Part shown: piece by piece, positions 51,101 through 58,274 of the stretch | Layout of the letters: each line of letters starts with the position of its first letter | How positions within the stretch are numbered: position 1 is the stretch's first letter | Position numbers and translations under genes: made by a program | The notes under the pieces: model-generated | What the model saw: only the letters and a program-made list of their open reading frames with translations | The model's database searches: none | Told to the model about the DNA's origin: nothing | DNA from: an uncultured Kiritimatiellota bacterium | GTDB lineage: Bacteria; Verrucomicrobiota; Kiritimatiellia; RFP12; UBA1067 | Direction of reading: 5' to 3' | Length of the DNA stretch: 64,000 bases | NCBI GenBank assembly: GCA_934635225.1 | Contig: CAKTYZ010000003.1 | Span: 62,001 to 126,000, forward strand

Positions 51101-51190
51101 GTGGGGAGCCTGTCCCTGCCGGGACGCGACGCGTTTCAAGAGCGCATCCCCTCGTCAGAAGGCCTGAAGCAAGGCCGAGTCACAAGTCGT

Positions 51191-51552
51191 TCATTCGCCG
51201 CGCAGCCGCCAGCCGAGCGGCGCGACCGCCAAGCCGTCCGGCAGGGCGTAGGGCCTGTCCGCATAGTTGACGACGATCTCCGTTCCGTCCGACCAGCGCG
51301 TCGCGTAGACGCCCTCGGCTCGCGGTCCTCGTAGGCGCGAAAGATCCGTTGGACGCCCTCCTTCAGCGCTGCGTTCGAGAGGCCCGTCTCAGGATCGCTC
51401 ACGTCCGTCCGCCACTTCCATTCGAGGTAGAGCGGCATGTTCGTGAGCGTGGCGGCGGGCGACGCCTTACGCTGGGGCACGACCCACTCCTCGCCGCGTC
51501 CGGACGCGCCAAAAGCCGCAAGCGCGACAAGAATTCCGCAGATGATTCTCAT
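51191..51552 (-). pseudogene. Truncated and frameshifted remnant of a secreted glycoside-hydrolase-like gene
   Basis: The first frame encodes a signal peptide (MRIICGILVALAAFGASGRG) and continues to RIFRAYEDRE. At 51317-51318 one base is missing or extra; the next frame then gives EGVYATRWSDGTEIVVNYAD and APLGWRLRGE, stop at 51191. The tail pattern (GVYATRWSDGTEIVVNYADRPY) is like the C-terminal beta-domain of some long glycoside-hydrolase-like proteins, while the catalytic part is missing between signal and tail. I read it as a decayed remnant with both an internal deletion and a frameshift. A sequencing indel could explain the shift but not the shortness. Confidence 0.6.
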
Positions 51553-51568
51553 TTATGCGCCTCCTTCA

Positions 51569-53035
51569 TCACTTCTCATTTGGACCGGACATCGCAGCGT
51601 CCGACGCGACAGGGACAACAACGAATCCCCACGGGCCGAGGTCGAACGACCGCGCGCCCGTGCGCCGTGCGTCACGCACGAGGAGGGGCGTATCCGCGAG
51701 GTGGCCCTTCACGTCGCGGTCGGTGTCATCCGCCGCAAGATAGCTGGGACGGTCGGCCTTTAAGACGGCAAACGAGACGTCACAGACCACCTTCTCGTCG
51801 CTCCAGTTCTGGACGACCAGAACCGTCTCGCCCTTCCCGCGCCGGACGAACGCCGTCACCTGCTCCGGCGCGGTCGTGTCGAGCCAGACGAGGCCGTCGA
51901 TCCCGTTCGCCGCCGTGAAGGCGGGATGCGCGCGGCGCAGGGCCGCCAGCCGCTTCACGAAGGCATGACGAGACTTCCCGACGCCGCGTGCGAGCTGCGA
52001 CCAGTCCATCGGCGTCTTGCCGAACATCGAGTGGCGCGGGTCCGCGTCGGCGATCTCGTTGCCCTGGAACAGCATCGGGACGCCGTCGACCGTGAACATC
52101 CAGACGAGCACCTGCTCGACCTTCCGCGCGCCCCAGGCGGCCTCGCAACGCGGCCGCGCGTCCGTGGCGATGTCGTGGTTCTCGTAGTGGTTCACGAACC
52201 GCGCCCCGCGCGGACACTCGGCCTCGCGCGACGTCCAGGACGCGCGCACCTTCTGCGCCGAGAAGCCGGGGAATCCGCCGTAGTCCGCGTCAAAGCCCTT
52301 GTACTGGTCGCAGATCGTGAAGCCCTCGCACAGCAGCACCGCCTCGCCAGACGAGACCGCGTCCATCATGTCGTGCGCGTCGCACCAGAAGTCGAGCGGA
52401 ATGCCGTCGCCGACGTCGCACCGGAAACCGTCGCAGCCGTACCGGGTCATCAGGTGCCGCATGTTGCCCATCAGGTACTTCCGCAGCGCCGGCTCGGCGA
52501 AGTTCAGCTTCGGAAAGCGCCACGGCCCCTTCTTCACGGTGCCGTCCGCGTTCCACCACGTGAACTCCAGATGCTCCTTCAGGAACGGGGCCGTCGGGCC
52601 GCAGTGGAGGTAGACGAGATCGAAGAGGACCTTCAGGCCCAGCGCGTGCGCCCATGCGCAGAAGTCCGCGAGATCCCGGTCCGTGCCGTACTCCTCGTCC
52701 ACGTGGAAGTAGTCGGCGATGCGGTACTGGTTCTTCGGATTCTCGAATCCGCTGCGAATCTGCCGGGGGCTCCAGAACGACTTGTCCATCGACGTGTCCA
52801 TCTTCATGACAGGCACGAGGTAGACGATCGTCACGCCGAGATCCTTCAGGTACGGCAGCTTTTGCGCGATCGTCTTCAGCGTGCCCTCCGGCGTGAACGC
52901 GCGCGGCTGGATCTGGTACATGACGCCCTCCGTAAACCACGCGGGCGTCTTGCGCGCCTCCTGCATCCAGGCATTGGCGCCCAAGCCCACACGGGACAAG
53001 ACCGCAAGCGACAGAATCATCAAAAGCTTTTTCAT
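51569..53035 (-). CDS. Secreted alpha-amylase family (GH13) glycosidase
   Basis: 488 residues. Signal peptide (MKKLLMILSLAVLSRVGLG), then a GH13 barrel with all four conserved regions: VLFDLVYLH, GFRCDVGD (nucleophile Asp207), LLCEGF (acid/base Glu237) and YENHD (transition-state Asp285). The C-terminal beta domain includes VLVVQNWSDEKVV. It would act on alpha-glucans (starch, glycogen or maltodextrins) outside the inner membrane. ATG 53035 follows AAGGAA. It is 17 nt downstream of the SGNH/TIM-barrel fusion, so it is probably in the same transcript. Confidence 0.9.
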   Translation of the reverse strand: MKKLLMILSLAVLSRVGLGANAWMQEARKTPAWFTEGVMYQIQPRAFTPEGTLKTIAQKLPYLKDLGVTIVYLVPVMKMDTSMDKSFWSPRQIRSGFENPKNQYRIADYFHVDEEYGTDRDLADFCAWAHALGLKVLFDLVYLHCGPTAPFLKEHLEFTWWNADGTVKKGPWRFPKLNFAEPALRKYLMGNMRHLMTRYGCDGFRCDVGDGIPLDFWCDAHDMMDAVSSGEAVLLCEGFTICDQYKGFDADYGGFPGFSAQKVRASWTSREAECPRGARFVNHYENHDIATDARPRCEAAWGARKVEQVLVWMFTVDGVPMLFQGNEIADADPRHSMFGKTPMDWSQLARGVGKSRHAFVKRLAALRRAHPAFTAANGIDGLVWLDTTAPEQVTAFVRRGKGETVLVVQNWSDEKVVCDVSFAVLKADRPSYLAADDTDRDVKGHLADTPLLVRDARRTGARSFDLGPWGFVVVPVASDAAMSGPNEK

Positions 53036-53052
53036 CGGCATTTCCTTTCTCC

Positions 53053-55158
53053 TCACCGCGCCGCCGCCGGTGCTGTGTCTGCCACGGCGTCGCACAGTCC
53101 GCGGTAGTAGCCGAACGACTCGGCAAGCGGCAGTTCGTTGTCCTCGAAGTCCTTCTCGTACTCAATGAGGCAATAGCCGTCAAAGCCGACCTCGGCCAGC
53201 GCGGCGAAAACGCCTTTCAGGTCGATGACGCCGCGCGGCCCTTCCTTGGCGCCGCCGCTCCGGTCGGCGGCGGAGATGTTCTTGAGATGGACTTCGCAAA
53301 TGCGCTTGCCGTGCCGACGGATGAACGCGACAGGATCACGTCCCGCCCGAAGCTCGTGCCCGATGTCAAGGCAGACGCCGATGCGCACGTCCCGTTCGCC
53401 AATGCGCGCCAAAGCGGCCTCGCCCGTCGGATAGCACTGCGGCAGGTCTGGCCCGTGGTTGTGGATGGCCGCCCGGATGTCGTAGCGCTTGACGTATTTC
53501 TCGATGATGTCCAGCGCCTGATCAGACTCGACACGCACAGGCTTTCCGTCGACGACCGCGTCTTCATAGGGGACGCACGAGATGTACTTCATGCCGCAGC
53601 GCGCGGCGAAGGCGAAGAGCCGCGCGATTTCCGCCTCGCCCTTGCAGTAGGTCGGCCCGCACGAGACAAGCGTGACGCCCTGTGCGGCAAGCTTCGCCTT
53701 GTACGCGGCGATCTCGTCCGCCGTCGCGTCAAAATCCAGCGTCCCCTCCTTCAGCCCCATGTAATGGCAGTCGATCCGGTTCATGAACGCCAGCGCCCGG
53801 TCGAGATCCGTCTTCCAGAACGTGAAGCGCGCCATGCCCAGCCTGAACGGCAGGCGCCACGTCCGTGCGGACGGGCTTTCGACCGTGCGGATCGGCGGTT
53901 GCGTCACGCGCGTCAGCGAAAGCCGCCACGCGACGGGGTGCACGGCGGCGATCTGCGCATGCAGCGCGTCCGCCCGCGCCGACAGCTCGCGCCGCGCCGG
54001 ATAGAGCTTCTCGAACGTGTCGAACATGCGGTTGCGCCAACCGCCCCACGCGAGAGACTTTGACTTCGGACGTTCGCCCTTGATCCAATTCGCCACGGCC
54101 GCCGCGTCCTCGCTGTCGATCTTGTCTTCGGCCATCCACGAGAGAACCTGCCCGAACACGCGGCGGTCCTGCGCCAGCCGCGCCAGCTGCCGCGTCGTCT
54201 CCAGTGTCCGGCGCGAACGGACCTGGTTCGGCGTCTCGCGTTCGGCGAGATTGACGCCCGCCGCCAAGTCCATCGCCGTGAACGAGCCGAGCGACGCGCC
54301 GTCCGCCTTCAGCTCGTACAGGCCGGACGCGAGGTTCTTCACGACCAGCGTCTCGGTGTTCAGCCGCGAGGCGACGGGATAGACGGCGGCCAACTTGCGG
54401 TAGTCGGCATCCACCGCGCACGGCAGCCCCTGCGGCGTATAGGACGCCTCAAGCGATGACGCACCCGCCGCGTCAAGTTCGACGCGCGAGAACTCGCCCT
54501 TCTCGCCCGTCGCCGACCAGATGAACGAGGCCATCAGCATATGACCCGCGAAGTCGGGGTGGATGCGGTCGTTGTTGAACCAGCGGTCGGGGTTGTCCTG
54601 GTAGATCTTGCGCATCGGCCCCATCAGGTCGACGAGCGGCAGTGCCTTCTCCTCGGCCAGCTTGCGCACCGCTTCCGCACAGGCGGACAGCTTCTCGTCG
54701 CTTCGCTCCAGCGGCTTGGGCTGATGTCCCCAGACGTCGTAGGGCGAGGGCGTGAGCAGCGTGACCGCCTTCCCGTCCGCCTGAAGCCGCCGGACGATTT
54801 CGCGCATCGCCTGCGGATACCTCTCCGCGCAGGCGTCGCTGCCGATGTCGTTCATGCCGAACATGACGAAGACGCGATCGACGTCCTTCGCGGCGGGCTC
54901 TTTCGCCCACCGAGCCGCGCCGCCCCAGCTCGTGTCTCCGCTCTTGCCCATGTTCTCGAAGCGCGCGCCCTGTCCCGGATGGCGGATCGCCGTCAGGTAC
55001 TCGAGATAGAACGCCTGGTTCCCGGCCTCGGAGATCGAGTCGCCGAAGAGGCCGATCCGCTCGTCCGCGCGAAACGGCGTCGGCGCCGTCGCCGCCATCG
55101 CCACTGTAGAAACGGTCATTGCGACCGCAAACAACAGTTCAGTTAGCTTCATTTTCAT
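53053..55158 (-). CDS. Secreted SGNH esterase fused to a sugar-phosphate isomerase/epimerase-like TIM barrel
   Basis: 701 residues with a signal peptide (ends about AMAA, residue 24). Residues 30 to about 225: SGNH hydrolase with GDSIS (Ser41), GDTSWGG, GMNDIG and NNDRIHPD. A helical linker (about 320-420) follows. From about 435 a xylose-isomerase-like AP-endonuclease-2 barrel follows: MGLKEGTLDF, CGPTYCKGE, IHNHGPD, VCLDIGHEL, EVHLKNI and IEYEKD. The esterase could deacetylate a polysaccharide and the barrel could epimerise or isomerise a sugar; a periplasmic barrel of this type is found in PVC and Bacteroidota. The linkage of both on one chain is unusual. Confidence 0.82.
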   Translation of the reverse strand: MKMKLTELLFAVAMTVSTVAMAATAPTPFRADERIGLFGDSISEAGNQAFYLEYLTAIRHPGQGARFENMGKSGDTSWGGAARWAKEPAAKDVDRVFVMFGMNDIGSDACAERYPQAMREIVRRLQADGKAVTLLTPSPYDVWGHQPKPLERSDEKLSACAEAVRKLAEEKALPLVDLMGPMRKIYQDNPDRWFNNDRIHPDFAGHMLMASFIWSATGEKGEFSRVELDAAGASSLEASYTPQGLPCAVDADYRKLAAVYPVASRLNTETLVVKNLASGLYELKADGASLGSFTAMDLAAGVNLAERETPNQVRSRRTLETTRQLARLAQDRRVFGQVLSWMAEDKIDSEDAAAVANWIKGERPKSKSLAWGGWRNRMFDTFEKLYPARRELSARADALHAQIAAVHPVAWRLSLTRVTQPPIRTVESPSARTWRLPFRLGMARFTFWKTDLDRALAFMNRIDCHYMGLKEGTLDFDATADEIAAYKAKLAAQGVTLVSCGPTYCKGEAEIARLFAFAARCGMKYISCVPYEDAVVDGKPVRVESDQALDIIEKYVKRYDIRAAIHNHGPDLPQCYPTGEAALARIGERDVRIGVCLDIGHELRAGRDPVAFIRRHGKRICEVHLKNISAADRSGGAKEGPRGVIDLKGVFAALAEVGFDGYCLIEYEKDFEDNELPLAESFGYYRGLCDAVADTAPAAAR

Positions 55159-55278
55159 TTTGCTGTTTTCCTGTTTGGCTTATTTTGGATTTTAGAAGTC
55201 TTTGAGGGAAGGCTCTTGAATCAAGGCGCTTCGCGCAGACACGAAACGCCGCCGCTCGCGCGTCCTCATATCAACAGT

Positions 55279-55430
55279 CTCACGCAGAGCCGCAGAGAAC
55301 GCAGAGATTCGCCGGACGCCCCTACGCGCTCTGCGCGAACCCTTGAAACAACACCGAATCAAGGCGTCGAGAAGAACCGCGAAGCCTTTTCGTGTTTCGA
55401 CGTAAGGCTTGTTCGGCTTTCGTGGTCTGC
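55279..55430. repeat. Dispersed CTCTGCG / TTTCGTG-type repeat remnants
   Basis: 55279-55308 contains CACGCAGAGCCGCAGAGAAC plus GCAGAG, and 55386-55430 holds a degenerate TTTTCGTGTTTCG...CTTTCGTGGTC string. Both resemble short repeats scattered in the intergenic DNA of many environmental bacteria. They fill most of the 311-nt gap 55159-55469, where no gene is evident. Confidence 0.55.
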
Positions 55431-55469
55431 GTCGCAGACGCCACCCTCTGACGCCATTGCGCCATTCCG

Positions 55470-58265
55470 CTATCTTTCCACCACATAATGGAACGTCGCC
55501 TGGCCGTCGCGGCCGGCCGTCGAGGCCGTGAAGCGCAACGCCCCGTCTTCGTGTCGCGCCGGAACCGCATAGCGGACACGCCCCTCTTCCGACAGCGCGG
55601 ACACCCTCCACGCGCCCTCCGGCACGGACAGCGCGACATCCGCCGATGCCTTGCGCACGAGCTGCGGCGCCTTGCCCCAGTCGAAGAGGATCTTCCGCGA
55701 CGCGTCCGTGAACGTGATGCCCGTGTTGACCGTATCGACCAGATGCACGAGCAGAAGCCGCCGCGACGCGGCGATCTCCGCGCCGTCCAGTGCGCTGACC
55801 CAGAGCGCCGTCGGCTCGCGGTCGCCGGTCCGCACGCGCAGCGGCCCCGCCGCAAACGCGCCGCCCGGCACGTGGCCGCCGCACGTGCGCGGCGTCTCGA
55901 CGACGAACGTCCCCTTCTCCGCGTCGATGCGCACCGCCCCGCCGCACGCGGACGGCAGCGGATCGTCCGCGCCAAGGCCGAGCGCGCGCCGCCGCACGGC
56001 GTCCAGGCTCTTGTGCGCGTAGTCGTCCGGGTAGCGGAAGACTTCGCGCACGCCGTCGGGCAGGGCGTCCGCCGCCGTCGCCGTGCCGACCTTGCCGTGC
56101 CACGTGAGCCAGTTGAGGTGATGCCACGTGTCCTCGGACGGCCCGACGTCCGCCGGACGCGCGAAGACGTCCTTCGGGACGACGTTCGCGAACTTCTTTC
56201 GCGCCTCCGGGAGGTCGCCGCGCAGGTAGAGGCAGACGGCGGCCAGGTCTGCCGCGCGCATCACGGGGTCGCCTGCCATGACGAACGCCCCGAGCGCCGC
56301 CGAGGCCGGGTCGGCATACTGCGTGCGGTCGCCCGCGAAGTCGAAGTGCCACAGCCCGCCCCAGCCCTGGAACGCCGCCGCCGCGCCGACGAACAGGCCC
56401 TGCCCCACGCGATACGGGTTGGGCGCGCAGTAGTTCCACTCCGTGACCGTGAACGGCTTTCCCCACTCCTTGGCGAACGAAGGGAAAACCGCGCCCATCG
56501 CGTTCTGCACGGGGTTGCCCGTCCCCGCCGTGGACGGCGGCTTCCAGTTCTGCCCGAGGAAGTTCGGATGGTCCTGGTAGAAATGCCCGTCCACGTAGTC
56601 GTAGGGCTTCACGCGCGCCAGCCGCGTGTGCATCGGATGGAACACGCCGTTCATGTCGCAGAGAAGCGCCTTGCACCCCAGCTCCTCGCGCAGGAACTGC
56701 CGCGTCCGCCGGGCGAAGCGCCGTTCGGCGTCCGAGAGGAACAGCTTGAAGGCGACGGCGTGCCGCGTCGGCGCCATGACGTTTTCGGGGAAGTTCTCCG
56801 GGATGTCCGCGTAGTCGGCGGGCGACGTCTCCCGCTTGACGGCCAGCCACCGCTTCCACGCCGTCCGCCAGGCCTCGAAGCCTTCGAGGCGCGCCGTGTC
56901 GGCGCCGAGGCAGCCCTCGTTCACGAGCGAGATCCAGCCGAGCGCCGGCTCCTCCGCGAGCGACCGCCCCGTATAGACGTTCCTGTGCGCGAGGAAGTTC
57001 CGCGCGAACGCCAGGTAGTTGGAGTAGACGCCTTCATGGACCTGCACGAGGGCCTTGAAGTCCCCCATCCCGATCAGCCCGTTGCGGTCGAAGCCGACGC
57101 TCCGCCACGTGATGTTCCAGCTGCGCGAGCAGAAGAGGTCGGTCGTGAGGTAGAGCCCGTTCGCGACGCACGCGGCGACGAGCGCGTCGAAGCGCGCCAT
57201 CTTCACGGGGTCGGGCGTGATGCCGTCCGGCGCGCGCTCCAGCAGCTCCGACTCCTGATGGTGGATGCGCACGGCGTTGTAACCCATCCGCGCGAGGCGC
57301 ACGGCGAGCGCATCCGCCTCGGTCTTCGTCTCGGGACAGAGCGCGCGCGTGCAGAGGTTGACGCCGTAGAAGCGCGCCGGCACGCCCGGACGCCCCTCGA
57401 ACGCGAAGTCGTCCCCCTTCGCGACGATCCGCCCCCATTTCCCAGCGGGGGCGCCCGTCGGGCGCATCGCCGAGAAGTCGAGCGGCGAACCGGCGAGAAC
57501 CGTCTTCGCGGGCTTGAACGGCACCCAGCCCTTCCCGCCGGAGATGACGTAGTTGCCGTCCGGCCCGACCGTGAGGCCGCCCGGCGCGGAAACCGACAGG
57601 GCCACCGCCGCCGTCACGCCCGGCGCGGGACGACCCGCAATCGACACGCACAGGATCAGCTTGCCGCCGATCTTCGGGTCGCCGGACATCTCCACACCGA
57701 CGGGACGCGGCGCGCCGAAGTCGACAGTCATCCGCTCCTGTCCGTGCACGTCAACGAGCGTCAGGACACGGACCTTCCTGTCGAAGCAGCGCGACTTCGG
57801 GTTCACGACGGGAATCTCGATTCGCGCGCCGTCCGCGACGAGCGCGCCGCCCGCGTAGTCTTCAAGCGGAAGCGTGCCGCGCAGCTCCAGCGAGACGCAC
57901 GCCGCCTTCTCCTGCGGCGTCAGCGACCACTCGGCCCGTACGGCACCGTCCGCGTCGCGGAACGAGCAGATTCCGTCCACGTCGCCCTGCGCCCCCGCCC
58001 ACAGCGGAATGAAGCACTTTCGGTTGCCGTCCTTATCCGGCTTGAGGCCGTCCGCCGCCTCCCGCACCTCCCATGTGCCGTTCTTCACGACGTAGGCGCG
58101 CGGACGGAACTCAACCCCTGCGTACGGCACGCGCAGAATCGCCCCGTAGGCGGGGCGCGCCTCATGGACGGCGCGCGGGGACGCGTCCGCAAACGCGCCC
58201 CATGCAGCCAAAGCCAACAGCCCCAACAGGCCGTTCGCCGAGCAGATTCCTTTCTTCAGCAACAT
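55470..58265 (-). CDS. Secreted clan GH-A (GH5-like) glycosidase
   Basis: 931 residues. Signal peptide (NGLLGLLALAAWGAFA), an N-terminal beta-rich region of about 280 residues, then a GH5/GH42-like barrel: FYGVNLCTRALCPE, YNAVRIHHQES, WISLVNEGCLG (acid/base Glu450) and FTVTEWNYCAPNPY (nucleophile Glu609). A C-terminal beta domain follows. It is a retaining beta-glycosidase by fold; the substrate cannot be read. It starts 9 nt after the stop of the LamG/beta-repeat protein gene, so these are likely co-transcribed. Confidence 0.75.
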   Translation of the reverse strand: MLLKKGICSANGLLGLLALAAWGAFADASPRAVHEARPAYGAILRVPYAGVEFRPRAYVVKNGTWEVREAADGLKPDKDGNRKCFIPLWAGAQGDVDGICSFRDADGAVRAEWSLTPQEKAACVSLELRGTLPLEDYAGGALVADGARIEIPVVNPKSRCFDRKVRVLTLVDVHGQERMTVDFGAPRPVGVEMSGDPKIGGKLILCVSIAGRPAPGVTAAVALSVSAPGGLTVGPDGNYVISGGKGWVPFKPAKTVLAGSPLDFSAMRPTGAPAGKWGRIVAKGDDFAFEGRPGVPARFYGVNLCTRALCPETKTEADALAVRLARMGYNAVRIHHQESELLERAPDGITPDPVKMARFDALVAACVANGLYLTTDLFCSRSWNITWRSVGFDRNGLIGMGDFKALVQVHEGVYSNYLAFARNFLAHRNVYTGRSLAEEPALGWISLVNEGCLGADTARLEGFEAWRTAWKRWLAVKRETSPADYADIPENFPENVMAPTRHAVAFKLFLSDAERRFARRTRQFLREELGCKALLCDMNGVFHPMHTRLARVKPYDYVDGHFYQDHPNFLGQNWKPPSTAGTGNPVQNAMGAVFPSFAKEWGKPFTVTEWNYCAPNPYRVGQGLFVGAAAAFQGWGGLWHFDFAGDRTQYADPASAALGAFVMAGDPVMRAADLAAVCLYLRGDLPEARKKFANVVPKDVFARPADVGPSEDTWHHLNWLTWHGKVGTATAADALPDGVREVFRYPDDYAHKSLDAVRRRALGLGADDPLPSACGGAVRIDAEKGTFVVETPRTCGGHVPGGAFAAGPLRVRTGDREPTALWVSALDGAEIAASRRLLLVHLVDTVNTGITFTDASRKILFDWGKAPQLVRKASADVALSVPEGAWRVSALSEEGRVRYAVPARHEDGALRFTASTAGRDGQATFHYVVER

Positions 58266-58274
58266 GTCCTCACC

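Noticed and set aside
55192..56859. Minus-strand open frame of 555 codons with an RG/A-rich product
   Set aside because: It is out of frame with the GH5-like gene over most of its length and reads as low-complexity; the GH5-like frame has catalytic motifs.
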